Source of the DNA: Bacillota bacterium
GTDB lineage: Bacteria > Bacillota > Clostridia > Peptostreptococcales > Anaerovoracaceae
Assembly: GCA_029218545.1 (NCBI GenBank)
Contig: JAQXRN010000262.1
Location: 1-42,674 of the forward strand
Direction of reading: 5' to 3'
Length of the DNA stretch: 42,674 nt
The translations under genes were made by a program, and so were the position numbers. Below the pieces are notes generated by a model. That model worked only from the letters and a program-made list of their open reading frames with translations, was not told the origin of the DNA and did no database searches. Shown piece by piece: positions 1 to 8,860 of the stretch; positions within the stretch are counted from its first letter, which is position 1, and each line of letters starts with the position of its first letter.

Positions 1-539
1 TGAAATGGGTTTGCACAGTATGTGGTTATGTACATGAAGGTCCTGAAGCTCCAGAAGCTTGTCCAATCTGCAAGGTTCCTGCAGAAAAGTTCATGAAGCA
101 GGGCGGAGAAATCGAATGGGCTGATCAGCACGTTGTAGGAGTTGCTAAGGGCGTTGATGAAGAAATCATCAAGGAACTTAGAGCGAACTTTGAAGGCGAA
201 TGCTCAGAAGTAGGCATGTACTTAGCAATGGCTAGAGTTGCCCACAGAGAAGGCTATCCTGAAATCGGATTATATTGGGAAAAGGCTGCTTGGGAAGAAG
301 CAGAACATGCAGCAAAATTTGCTGAATTATTAGGTGAAGTTGTAACTGACTCCACAAAGAAGAACTTAGAAATGAGAGTAGAAGCTGAAGCTGGTGCTTG
401 CGCAGGTAAGAAGGCTCTTGCTACAATGGCTAAGCAGCAGAACTTAGACGCTATCCATGACACAGTTCATGAAATGGCTAAGGACGAAGCTAGACACGGC
501 GCTGCATTTGCAGGTCTGTTAAAGAGATATTTCGGCTAA
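1..539 (+). CDS. Reverse rubrerythrin (5' end truncated by one base)
   Basis: The ORF track starts at an internal ATG (93), but the frame is open to the window edge. Bases 1-2 are TG followed by AAA TGG GTT, so the window probably begins at base 2 of the true ATG, giving about 179 residues. The extra N-terminus is a rubredoxin-like Fe(Cys)4 knuckle with two CxxC pairs (CTVCGY and CPIC), followed by a four-helix ferritin-like domain with ExxH-type ligands (EEAEHAAKF near the middle, DEARHGAAF near the end). Rubredoxin domain before the ferritin domain is the order of 'reverse' rubrerythrins, cytoplasmic NADH-linked peroxide/oxygen reductases of anaerobes. The gene stands alone and is followed by a strong terminator. 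The function is known for the family; the exact start is inferred. Confidence 0.9.
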   Translation, partial: KWVCTVCGYVHEGPEAPEACPICKVPAEKFMKQGGEIEWADQHVVGVAKGVDEEIIKELRANFEGECSEVGMYLAMARVAHREGYPEIGLYWEKAAWEEAEHAAKFAELLGEVVTDSTKKNLEMRVEAEAGACAGKKALATMAKQQNLDAIHDTVHEMAKDEARHGAAFAGLLKRYFG

Positions 540-566
540 TATCGGATCTATTATACCAGTATTATT

Positions 567-603
567 AAAGAGGGTGGAACAATGATTCTCACCCTCTTTT
601 TGC
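567..603 (+). terminator. Rho-independent terminator of the rubrerythrin gene
   Basis: A 10-bp stem AAAGAGGGTG / CACCCTCTTT is followed by a T-run. It lies 28 bases after the rubrerythrin stop and ahead of the convergent GNAT gene. Confidence 0.85.
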
Positions 604-641
604 GTGTTTTAAATATATTGAATTTCAGTTTAGATTCCGAT

Positions 642-1124
642 TCAGAATGTCAATCTCATCTTATGCCATACAACTCCGCCGTGGGTTGAGTCTGAAATGC
701 CTTCATCCACGAAACCGAATTTAGCATAGTAATGAACAAGGTGGTCCTTGCATGTAAGTACAAGACCCAGCTTTCCTGCAGCCTTTGTGTCTGATATAAC
801 CTGCTTCAGTACTCTTTCTGCACAGCCCTGTTTTCTGTATTCAGGGATTGTATCAACTCCGAAAATCATCTGCCACTTGCCGTCAGCCTTATGCATGCTG
901 GCATCATCATACATTTCATCGCAAAGATCAGGCAAATCTGTTGCCATACCGTTTACGAAGCCAACCATCTTATCCCCGTCAAAGAGTACCCAGAAGTAAT
1001 CAGGGAATACCGTCAGTCTCTTTCTGATTGACTCGAGAGATGCCGCCTCTGCAGGAGGGAAGCACTCTGCCTCTACCGCTGCAATAGCTTCTAAATCATT
1101 TAATGTCGCTTTTCTAATTTCCAT
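642..1124 (-). CDS. GNAT family N-acetyltransferase
   Basis: This 160-residue protein has the layout of a single GNAT domain. The N-terminus is MEIRKATLNDLEAI, and the acetyl-CoA-binding segment is visible around residues 91-105 (VDTIPEYRKQGCAERVL, a Q/R-x-x-G-x-A-like loop). The C-terminal YYAKFGF motif is typical of the family's last strand-helix. The overall pattern resembles the arylalkylamine N-acetyltransferase-like subgroup, which acetylates small amines, but the substrate cannot be read from the sequence. A clean AGGAGGAGA ribosome site precedes the start. It lies just downstream of the dus gene in the same direction and may be the last gene of the ftsH-PucR-dus run. Confidence 0.8.
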   Translation of the reverse strand: MEIRKATLNDLEAIAAVEAECFPPAEAASLESIRKRLTVFPDYFWVLFDGDKMVGFVNGMATDLPDLCDEMYDDASMHKADGKWQMIFGVDTIPEYRKQGCAERVLKQVISDTKAAGKLGLVLTCKDHLVHYYAKFGFVDEGISDSTHGGVVWHKMRLTF

Positions 1125-1136
1125 CGATGTCTCCTC

Positions 1137-2096
1137 CTAAATATTTAAAATTGCTTTTTTAAGCTCATTTATATCTGTAATCTGATTTACCTTGCCGCGA
1201 AATGCTGCGGCGCCGTGAACGCCCTTAAGATACCATCCTACGTGTTTCCTCATTTCACGAACGGCTGCATATTCGCCCTTCAGGTCGCAAAGATCATTAA
1301 GATGCCTTAACATCATATGCTTTTTATCTTCCTTGGTCGGTGGAGGAGGTAGTTCTTCACCCTTCCAAGCCGCTATAACCTCTCTGAATATCCAAGGATT
1401 CCCGAGAGTGCCTCGTCCTATCATTACAAAATCACATCCTGTCTGATCCATCATGGCAAGGGCTGATTCTGCATCTACTACGTCTCCGTTGCCAACTACC
1501 GGGATATCTACAGCTCGTTTTACGGCTGCAATGTGGCTCCAGTCAGCCTTTCCGGTGTAGAACTGCTCACGAGTTCGACCGTGGACTGTTATGGCAGAAG
1601 CTCCTGCAGCGGATATTGCGTGCGCTACTTCAACTGCATTTATTGAGTTTTCATCCCACCCTATCCGTATTTTTACCGTAACAGGTTTAGAAGTGTTCTT
1701 TACGGTTGCTGATACTACATCATATATTAAATCCGGATTTTTTAGAAGGGCAGAACCCTCACCGTTTTTTACTATTTTCGGCACCGGGCATCCCATATTG
1801 ATATCTATAAGCGCTCCGGGAAGCTTTTCCAGTTCCCTTGCAGTAAATGCCATTACTTCAGGCTCATGTCCAAATATCTGAAAACCCACAGGACGCTCTT
1901 CTTCATATGTATGGAGCAGCTTTCCTGTATTTTTATCACCGTACCATAGGCCCTTTCCGCTTACCATCTCGCTGAAAACAAGTGCCGCTCCCTGCTCCTT
2001 ACAGAGTCTTCTTGTGGGAGCATCGGTTATGCCTGCCAGCGGGGCAAGAAAAAAGGGGTTATCCAGTGTTAGATCAGCTATTCGCAATTCCTTCAT
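1137..2096 (-). CDS. dus: tRNA-dihydrouridine synthase
   Basis: A flavin TIM-barrel enzyme that reduces uridine in tRNA D-loops using NADPH. Family signatures visible are FLAPLAGITDAPTRR near the N-terminus, the catalytic-Cys motif DINMGCPVPKI (about residue 100), VKIRIGWDE, ITVHGRTREQ and the FMN-binding VVGNGDV and MIGRGTLGNPWIF. The track begins at 2111 (MKGETMKELR), but AAAGGGGAGA sits just before the ATG at 2096, so I prefer the 319-residue form. The gene follows the PucR-type regulator with almost no gap, so the two are probably cotranscribed with ftsH. Which uridine it modifies (DusB-like or other) is not certain. Confidence 0.93.
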   Translation of the reverse strand: MKELRIADLTLDNPFFLAPLAGITDAPTRRLCKEQGAALVFSEMVSGKGLWYGDKNTGKLLHTYEEERPVGFQIFGHEPEVMAFTARELEKLPGALIDINMGCPVPKIVKNGEGSALLKNPDLIYDVVSATVKNTSKPVTVKIRIGWDENSINAVEVAHAISAAGASAITVHGRTREQFYTGKADWSHIAAVKRAVDIPVVGNGDVVDAESALAMMDQTGCDFVMIGRGTLGNPWIFREVIAAWKGEELPPPPTKEDKKHMMLRHLNDLCDLKGEYAAVREMRKHVGWYLKGVHGAAAFRGKVNQITDINELKKAILNI

Positions 2097-2115
2097 GGTC
2101 TCCCCTTTCATTTAT

Positions 2116-3696
2116 TTATTTTAATGCTGTTTCAACTCTCTGAAGTGCCAGAGCTATTGTAAGTCCTGGAATTACACGATTACCTGTAATTTCGGCACCG
2201 AGAATCTCGTTGATTTTTTTAAGTCTGTACTGAACTGTATTGGTATGAATGCCCATAAATTCAGCTGTTTTACCGCTGTTTAGCCCTGCATCCAGAACAA
2301 AGGTTTCAAGAGTTTCAAGAAGCTGTCTGGACTTGTTGTCCCCTTCCTTACGGAAGTTTGTCAGCAGGTCGGTGTAATTCTTCTTAAGATATCCACCCTG
2401 ATTCTGAAGGTTAACACAGCTTGCAACAAGAGCCATCTCATATTTTGTGAACACTCTCTTGTATGGGAATATATATCCGGCAAAGGCCCATGTTTCATTG
2501 ATCATTCTGAAACCGTCCCCAGCACCTTCTATTCCGTCAAAGCCTGTAACATGATATATTCTCACATTTTTCTTTTCTTTAAGTTCATCAAAGAGCTTAA
2601 TGCAGACGGCCTTTTCATCACCGTTTTCTTCGCTTTCATGCACAGTTCCTTTTATTACAACACCATATACGTCATTATCTTCATTAATTTTTAGTACTTT
2701 TAGAAGCCCTTTCTCTTCATACTGGTCGATTACAGCCTCACAGCTTGCATCGTTGATGCCCCTGCCATAGAATACAGAAAGTATGTCTTCTGACTTGAGC
2801 TCAATCTCATCTCTAAGAGAATACGCAAGGCTCTTGTTATCTCTAACCAGTGACTTGACGAATTCACTTTTAGCATCCCTTTCAGGCGTGAACTTCCACA
2901 TACCCATTGCAAGCTCAATGATTTCAGCAAGCTTAGTTATTTCTCCTGAGGAATAGCTGTCTTCATTATCAACGATAATCAGATAATATTTTTCACCTGC
3001 AATACCTACAGAACCCCAGTAGGTCTGTACTCCGTCGATTTCAACCAGACTGTATACATGACCCAGGTTCATGGCAGTTTCTCTACCGCGTCTTATTGCC
3101 GCATCTATGGTGGTTGTCTTTCTTGTCTCAATGACAAAGACAGGATTGAGTTCTTCGCTCAGCAGTACAACCTGAAAAGCATTGTTTAATGCAGCTTCCT
3201 TTAACGCCTGCTGAAAACTTGTATATTTTTCGAAGTTAAGCAGGTGGAAAATGGTGTTGTTGATTAATGCATTGTTAAAGTTGTTTCCGTATAGAACTTT
3301 TTCCATAATTTCCTCTATAATTGAGGCATAGGAAACTTCCACAGTCTCAGGCAGGAGAATAAAAGGGATTCCTGCTTCTTCAGCGGTTGCGATTAGCTCA
3401 TTATAGTTATGGCTCTCACCCTTAGTATCTCTCTGAAGGAAAATGATTCCCGCAATTCCCTGCATTGCCAGCTCACGGATGGTTCTGCACTGGGAATTTA
3501 CATCATCCTTCATTGCAGAAAATGTTGTAAGAACCAGTTCTTCCTTCTTCCCATTGCAGATTACCGCTTCATTGGCATTGGAAGCATCCATGACGGATAC
3601 GCTTCTGACACGATTATTTAAGTTTCTTTCTCCTGCAACTACAATGCTCTGGTTAAACGTCTGCATCTGTAGACAGTCTTTAACAGTCACTTTCAT
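2116..3696 (-). CDS. PucR family transcriptional regulator
   Basis: This 526-residue regulator has an N-terminal PucR ligand-sensing domain (residues about 8-125, [20 protein letters not shown] onward, with IAGIIFLQRD). A middle region follows, then a C-terminal PucR-type HTH: the segment LETFVLDAGLNSGKTAEFMGIHTNTVQYRLKKI is the hallmark helix-turn-helix. Family members often control purine or amino-acid catabolic genes; no ligand can be assigned here. Its start overlaps the ftsH stop by 17 bases and the ribosome site is weak, which points to translational coupling with ftsH. A PucR regulator directly behind ftsH is not the textbook arrangement, so its target is probably elsewhere. Confidence 0.88.
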   Translation of the reverse strand: MKVTVKDCLQMQTFNQSIVVAGERNLNNRVRSVSVMDASNANEAVICNGKKEELVLTTFSAMKDDVNSQCRTIRELAMQGIAGIIFLQRDTKGESHNYNELIATAEEAGIPFILLPETVEVSYASIIEEIMEKVLYGNNFNNALINNTIFHLLNFEKYTSFQQALKEAALNNAFQVVLLSEELNPVFVIETRKTTTIDAAIRRGRETAMNLGHVYSLVEIDGVQTYWGSVGIAGEKYYLIIVDNEDSYSSGEITKLAEIIELAMGMWKFTPERDAKSEFVKSLVRDNKSLAYSLRDEIELKSEDILSVFYGRGINDASCEAVIDQYEEKGLLKVLKINEDNDVYGVVIKGTVHESEENGDEKAVCIKLFDELKEKKNVRIYHVTGFDGIEGAGDGFRMINETWAFAGYIFPYKRVFTKYEMALVASCVNLQNQGGYLKKNYTDLLTNFRKEGDNKSRQLLETLETFVLDAGLNSGKTAEFMGIHTNTVQYRLKKINEILGAEITGNRVIPGLTIALALQRVETALK

Positions 3697-5797
3697 CTTT
3701 TTCTACTTTCTCATCTAACTCTGTATTATCCACGTTTTCTTCTTTCGGTTCAGCTTCATGCTCAACTACTGGCTCAGAATCTTCAGCCTCCGGTTCAACT
3801 ACCGGCTCAGAATCCTCAGCCTCGGGCTCAGCTTCTGCATCAGCAAGATAGTCAGTGTCAAACTGAGCAAGTTTTTCTTCCTCTTCCTTGCGCAGTCTCT
3901 CTGATTCAGCAGCTTCCTCCTGGTCTCTTGCCTTCTTTGCCTCATCTTCGGCCTTAACCTTTTCAGAAAGTCCTTCAGCAGTATATTCTCCTGTAAACAG
4001 ACCTTCGAACTGTTCTCCGTCAATAGTTTCCACAAGAAGAAGTGCTTCCGCAACTCTTGTAAGGATATCCATGTTGCCCTTGAGGAGTCTTTCTGCCTCT
4101 GCATAAGCTTCATCTATCAGGTTCTTAACTTCTTCATCTATTTCACGAGCCACGGCTTCAGAGTAATTCTTGTGGGCTGTAAAATCGTTTCCTAAGAACA
4201 CTTCTTCTGAGCTTGAATAGTTTACAGGACCCAACTTGTTGCTGAAGCCATATTTTGTAACCATTTCACGTGCAATGTCGGTTGCTCTCATGATATCGTT
4301 GCTTGCGCCTGTACTGATATCATCTAAAGTCAGAGCCTCTGCAACTCTGCCGCCCAGAAGGTGAACAATCGCATTCTTCATGCTGTTTCTTGTTTCATAG
4401 CTCTTATCTTCCTTAGGAAGTGTCATTGTAAATCCGCCGGCTCTTCCTCTTGGAATAATTGTTACCTGATGAACAGGGTCACTGTCAGGAATCAGTCTTG
4501 CAACAACTGCATGGCCTGCTTCGTGATATGCTGTAAGCTTTCTTTCCTTAGGGCTGACAACTCTGCTCTTCTTTTCAGGACCTGCAATAACCTTTGTAAT
4601 TGCTTCTTCGATTTCTTCCATTCTGATGAAACGTCCGTTTCTTCTTGCGGTAATCAGTGAAGCTTCGTTAAGCAGGTTTTCAATATCTGCAGGAGTGAAC
4701 CCCGGTGTTCTTCTAGCTAATACATCCGGTGTAACATCGTCTGCAAGAGGCTTGTTCTTACTGTGAATTTTGAATATTTCTTCTCTTCCCTTGACATCAG
4801 GTACACCGATAACAATCTGTCTATCAAATCTACCCGGTCTTAATAAGGCAGGGTCTAAAATGTCAGGTCTGTTTGTAGCTGCCAGGATGATGATGCCTGA
4901 GTTTTCAGCGAAACCATCCATTTCTACAAGTAACTGGTTAAGAGTCTGCTCTCTTTCGTCATGACCGCCACCGATTCCTGCGCCTCTCTTACGACCTACG
5001 GCATCGATTTCGTCGATAAATACGATACAAGGTGCATTCTTTTTAGCCTGGTCAAACAGGTCTCTAACACGGGAAGCACCTACACCGACGAACATTTCAA
5101 CGAAGTCGGAACCACTGATTGTAAAGAAAGGTACGCCTGCTTCACCTGCAGCAGCCTTTGAAATGTAAGTCTTACCTGTTCCCGGAGGACCCACCAGAAG
5201 GATTCCCTTAGGAATTCTTGCACCTAAATCGTTATATTTCTTAGGGTATTTGAGGAAGTCTACGACCTCTTCAAGTTCCTGTTTTTCTTCATCTAATCCG
5301 GCTACGTCGGCAAAGGTAACCTTCTTTTCTCCCCCTTTGACCATCTTGGCACGAGATTTACCAAACTGGAAGGCTTTGCCGTTGCCACCCTGATTCATCA
5401 TAAAATAAATCAGGAAGATTATAGCTGCCGCCGCAAACAATGTCGGAAGCAGATTCAATATGAAGGAGCCCGTGTTGTTAGGTGCATCGCTTTCATATAC
5501 AAGCTTACCTTCCTGAACCTGCGGGAATAAATACTCCTCATTTATTATTGATAGTTCAACCACAGAGTTTACATATGCATATACGACTTTCTGGTCGCTG
5601 AGTTTGCCTGTAAGTTTTGTCTCTGTAACATTGATTTCCTTTATTTTTTCGTCTTGCAGGTACTGAACGAACTTTGACAGCGGTACTTCTTTAACCTCTA
5701 CCTGCTGTCCGCCCAGCCCCTTATATGCTGAAGCTACTCCCAGTACGATAACAAACAGGAGCACATATACAATTATGTTTTTTGCGAATCGTTTCAC
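3680..5797 (-). CDS. ftsH: ATP-dependent zinc metalloprotease FtsH
   Basis: Membrane-anchored AAA+ protease degrading misfolded membrane proteins and short-lived regulators. Two membrane helices are visible (about residues 8-25 and 112-132) around a short extracytoplasmic domain. The AAA module has Walker A GPPGTGKT, Walker [14 protein letters not shown] and the second region of homology [21 protein letters not shown]. The zinc site is HEAGH, with a downstream acidic ligand region. The start is GTG, supported by AAAGGGGAAAG upstream. The 705-residue length exceeds the usual 600-650 because of an acidic tail after about residue 610 with a repeated EAEDSEPVV unit. Position next to tilS matches the conserved Bacillota order, but hpt, usually between them, is absent. 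Confidence 0.97.
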   Translation of the reverse strand: MKRFAKNIIVYVLLFVIVLGVASAYKGLGGQQVEVKEVPLSKFVQYLQDEKIKEINVTETKLTGKLSDQKVVYAYVNSVVELSIINEEYLFPQVQEGKLVYESDAPNNTGSFILNLLPTLFAAAAIIFLIYFMMNQGGNGKAFQFGKSRAKMVKGGEKKVTFADVAGLDEEKQELEEVVDFLKYPKKYNDLGARIPKGILLVGPPGTGKTYISKAAAGEAGVPFFTISGSDFVEMFVGVGASRVRDLFDQAKKNAPCIVFIDEIDAVGRKRGAGIGGGHDEREQTLNQLLVEMDGFAENSGIIILAATNRPDILDPALLRPGRFDRQIVIGVPDVKGREEIFKIHSKNKPLADDVTPDVLARRTPGFTPADIENLLNEASLITARRNGRFIRMEEIEEAITKVIAGPEKKSRVVSPKERKLTAYHEAGHAVVARLIPDSDPVHQVTIIPRGRAGGFTMTLPKEDKSYETRNSMKNAIVHLLGGRVAEALTLDDISTGASNDIMRATDIAREMVTKYGFSNKLGPVNYSSSEEVFLGNDFTAHKNYSEAVAREIDEEVKNLIDEAYAEAERLLKGNMDILTRVAEALLLVETIDGEQFEGLFTGEYTAEGLSEKVKAEDEAKKARDQEEAAESERLRKEEEEKLAQFDTDYLADAEAEPEAEDSEPVVEPEAEDSEPVVEHEAEPKEENVDNTELDEKVEKDESDC

Positions 5798-5860
5798 AGC
5801 TTTCCCCTTTCACTTTTTTTGTTTAATTCTACAAATATCCGATATATTTTATCATATGAA

Positions 5861-7258
5861 TCACAAATTTTCAAGGATTATTATAGGTTCTGATGAGTTT
5901 CCTGATACTGCATATCGGGAAGAAAATCTTCCTTTCAGGCGCATGTTTTCCTGGCTGAATGCCTCTGACGGAAGCACCCACAGAACTTCACTTCCTTTTG
6001 CAAGCACAAGCAACTTATCCCTGTAATGTTTAGGAACCTTCTGGTCTACAAAGAAATCCTGAAGCTTTTTAGAACCATTTTTCAGAGCAATTCTGTCGCC
6101 CTGCTTTCTGGTTCTTATCATCAGTTCAGATTTTGATACTCCCTGAAAAGCACCGTAAACTTTATTCCTATTTATATCCTTGTATTCTACATATTCTTCA
6201 CAGGTAAGAACCCTTATATTCCATCCCTTAAGGCTTAAGGTCCTGTCCTTTTTTTCAAAGACAAGTGTGTCATATTCCTTTCTGGCAATATAGCCCTCAG
6301 ATAAATCGCACATAGCCGATGGACTATCCGAGGTCAACACTGCATCGACAGCTTCACCTTGAGCATATGTCAAATTCTGATTCAAGCCTATTTTGTTCAG
6401 AGAGTGAGTATACACTCTGAATCTGATTGATTGGTGAAGTTCTGATAAAATTTTACACTTTAAGTTCTGATAGTCATCTCCGTAAGAGTCCAAAGCCTCA
6501 TGGTACATTGAAACAGCCTGCTCTTTGAGGTATTCTCTGTCTGCTGCAGCTATTCTGCCCAGTCTGTTGACAGTATCAATAATATTCTCATTAAAATTGT
6601 CCTGAAGGAAAGGAATGAGCATATTCCTTATCCTGTTTCTTGCATAAAGATTTTCTTCATTAGTGTGGTCAATTCTAGGCTTCAACCCCATTTGACGACA
6701 ATATTCTTCGATTTCTGAACGCTTGAAGTCCAGAATCGGTCTGATAACCGCAAAACCCCTTTCATCCAATCTCTTGTACGGAATCCCCGCAAGTCCGTCC
6801 GTTCCCGTTCCTCGCATCAGGCGGAAAAGTATGGTCTCACATTGGTCGTTGGCATTATGGGCAACGGCAATGGCAATCTTCTCTTTGGGAATTCCTCTTT
6901 CAAGAATTTCGTATGCAGCCTTGCCAAAGGCTTCATACCTTGCCTTCCTGCCTGCCTCTTCAGAAGTAAGGCCAAGTTCTGCTGCCATCTCATTGCAGTC
7001 CACCGTAAAAACACTGCAAGGTACTTTATTTTTACTGCAGAGTTCTTCCACATAAGCCTGATCATCCTCAGCTGCTCCCGGTCTGAGCTTATGGTTGACA
7101 TGAACCGCATACAAGGTCAGGTTCAGTTCTTCCCCAAGGCTCATAAGCAAGTCAAAAAGGCACACCGAATCGGGACCTCCTGAAAGGCCTACTACAATGT
7201 GCATTCCATCAGTTATTAAATTGTGTTTTCTGATTGTCTGCAATATTTTTTTCTTCAT
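5861..7258 (-). CDS. tilS: tRNA(Ile)-lysidine synthetase TilS
   Basis: Converts cytidine-34 of the CAU-anticodon tRNA-Ile to lysidine using ATP and lysine, so that AUA is read as Ile. The N-terminal PP-loop ATPase motif SGGPDS is at about residues 25-30, followed by AVHVNHKLRP, AHNANDQCETILFRLMRGTG and PYKRLDERG. The 465-residue length and the C-terminal substrate-recognition region (RTRKQGDRIALKNGSKKLQDFFVD) match the long Bacillus-type enzyme. Its ATG overlaps the TGA of the upstream phosphatase (ATGA), so the two are translationally coupled. About 60 bp separate it from ftsH. Confidence 0.96.
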   Translation of the reverse strand: MKKKILQTIRKHNLITDGMHIVVGLSGGPDSVCLFDLLMSLGEELNLTLYAVHVNHKLRPGAAEDDQAYVEELCSKNKVPCSVFTVDCNEMAAELGLTSEEAGRKARYEAFGKAAYEILERGIPKEKIAIAVAHNANDQCETILFRLMRGTGTDGLAGIPYKRLDERGFAVIRPILDFKRSEIEEYCRQMGLKPRIDHTNEENLYARNRIRNMLIPFLQDNFNENIIDTVNRLGRIAAADREYLKEQAVSMYHEALDSYGDDYQNLKCKILSELHQSIRFRVYTHSLNKIGLNQNLTYAQGEAVDAVLTSDSPSAMCDLSEGYIARKEYDTLVFEKKDRTLSLKGWNIRVLTCEEYVEYKDINRNKVYGAFQGVSKSELMIRTRKQGDRIALKNGSKKLQDFFVDQKVPKHYRDKLLVLAKGSEVLWVLPSEAFSQENMRLKGRFSSRYAVSGNSSEPIIILENL

Positions 7259-7929
7259 TGTACTTTTATTATTATAGTGGTCATATCATCCATGCTTCCT
7301 AAAGGGCATTTATCCATGGCAAGCTGAGTAATTTCTCTGGCCAGAAACCTCATAGTCTTCCCTCTTGAATTCCTGATTAAAAAGTCCTTAAGCCAGTCAG
7401 CTCCAAGATCCGCCTTATCCGCTTCAGTTATTCCATCCGAAACCATTACTATAAGGTCCCCGGGTCTCAAATACATAGTCTTTCTGCTCAGGGAAACTCT
7501 GGAAATGATTCCAACAGGAAGTGCCTTGGGTTCAATAGCCCTTACCCAGTTGTCTCTGAGAAGAAACGAGGCGGCAGAGCCCATCTTGTAAAAGTTTGCC
7601 CTGCCTGTAGCTTTGTTTATTATAAGCAAATCTATGGTAGCAAACATTTCCTCTCTTCCATGCTTCTCAATGAGGAGCCTGTTGACTATTTTTATTGCAA
7701 GAGCCGGCGCCATGCCTGCCTTCAGGAGCTTTCTCAGCCACGTCAGCACAGTCTTGCTTTCAGCCGCCGCCTTCATCCCCTTGCCCATTCCATCAGACAG
7801 GATGAAGGCCAGCCTGCCCCCGGGCAGGCTGCACGCGGCAGCGGCGTCGCCGCTGCCGCCGGGGGCGGCTGCATACATGTAGCGCCCGCTGCTTATCTTT
7901 TCAATTTTTCCGTAGCCTTTAGTTTTCAT
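7255..7929 (-). CDS. Stand-alone SpoIIE-type PP2C serine/threonine phosphatase
   Basis: This 224-residue protein is a single PP2C/SpoIIE catalytic domain. The metal-binding motifs FILSDGMGKGMKAAAESK (about residues 43-60) and VMVSDGITEAD (about 170) and the final MDDMTTIIIKV are all present. In Bacillus the gene directly before tilS is spoIIE, whose product has ten membrane helices ahead of this domain. Here the membrane part is missing: upstream is only 70 bp of non-coding DNA and then tatD. It may be a reduced SpoIIE or an RsbU-like phosphatase acting on an anti-anti-sigma factor. The N-terminal codons 20-45 lie in an unusually GC-rich, palindromic patch. No strong ribosome site is visible. 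Confidence 0.85.
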   Translation of the reverse strand: MKTKGYGKIEKISSGRYMYAAAPGGSGDAAAACSLPGGRLAFILSDGMGKGMKAAAESKTVLTWLRKLLKAGMAPALAIKIVNRLLIEKHGREEMFATIDLLIINKATGRANFYKMGSAASFLLRDNWVRAIEPKALPVGIISRVSLSRKTMYLRPGDLIVMVSDGITEADKADLGADWLKDFLIRNSRGKTMRFLAREITQLAMDKCPLGSMDDMTTIIIKVQ

Positions 7930-7999
7930 AGGCTTTATCTTAGCACAGTTCTTTTAAAAAAACTGTCGAAAGAAGCCGCCCCATAAAAACTATTTTCAT

Positions 8000-8833
8000 C
8001 TAATCGTTAATGTTAAAAAATACCTTTGCGTTTTCCAGTGTGACTTTTGCCACTTCTTCGTATTCAACGCCTTTAATAAGGGCAACACGCCTTGCCGTAT
8101 GCTCTACATAAGGCGGCTTGTTCTTCTTACCTCTGAAAGGTACAGGTGTAAGATAAGGCGAGTCAGTTTCCACCAGCAGGTATTCTAAAGGAATCGCCTC
8201 AACCACCTCTGTGGTCTTCCTGTTGTTTTTGTATGTGACAGGGCCGGCGATGGACAGCGTCGCTCCAAGCTTCACATACTGCTGCCCCAGCTCGCGGCTT
8301 CCGCTGAAGCAATGAAGAAGCACGCGAGCGTCCTTTTCAAGGACGCCGCCGGCCCCTTTTCGCATTGGGAACCAGCTTTTGCGTTCGTCTGTGAAGGCAC
8401 CTTCCTCTTTGAGAATATCCATGGTCTTCTGGTCGGCTTCCCTTGAATGTATCACAATTGGCATTTTCAGCTCATTTGCCAGCTGAATCTGTCTTCTGAA
8501 CCAGTATTCCTGAACATCCTGATCGGAGTGATTGTAGTAGAAGTCCAGTCCTATTTCACCGATTGCCTGAACCTTATCCTTTGCGGCCAGTTCTCTGATA
8601 GTCTCCAGCATGGCTTCATCCATGGTCTTGGCATCATGAGGATGAACGCCTACTGCTGCGTAGCACCATGGAAGTTCTGACGCATGTTTTACCGCCAGCA
8701 AAGAGCTCTGAAGGTCAAAGCCGATATCCATAACATATGATAAATCAGAAGCCTCGATATCACTTATCAAGGCTTCTCTTTCTTCATTGCTAAAGGTATC
8801 GTTATTAATATGTGCGTGTGAGTCAAATAACAT
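8000..8833 (-). CDS. TatD family metal-dependent hydrolase (DNase)
   Basis: A TIM-barrel metal-dependent hydrolase. Family motifs are FDSHAHIN at the N-terminus, AVGVHPHDA, IGEIGLDFYY, QIQLANELKMPIVIHSREAD, LLHCFSGS, LLVETDSPYLTP and the closing PVPFRGKKNKPPYV. Family members are 3'-5' exonucleases or DNases linked to DNA repair and tRNA turnover. The gene directly follows metG, a conserved Bacillota arrangement. One oddity is an insertion of about 20 residues before LLHCFSGS (FTDERKSWFPMRKGAGG...), part of it encoded by GC-rich sequence unlike the rest of the gene. Confidence 0.92.
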   Translation of the reverse strand: MLFDSHAHINNDTFSNEEREALISDIEASDLSYVMDIGFDLQSSLLAVKHASELPWCYAAVGVHPHDAKTMDEAMLETIRELAAKDKVQAIGEIGLDFYYNHSDQDVQEYWFRRQIQLANELKMPIVIHSREADQKTMDILKEEGAFTDERKSWFPMRKGAGGVLEKDARVLLHCFSGSRELGQQYVKLGATLSIAGPVTYKNNRKTTEVVEAIPLEYLLVETDSPYLTPVPFRGKKNKPPYVEHTARRVALIKGVEYEEVAKVTLENAKVFFNIND

Positions 8834-8860
8834 ATCTATACCTCTGATTATATTTTAGTA

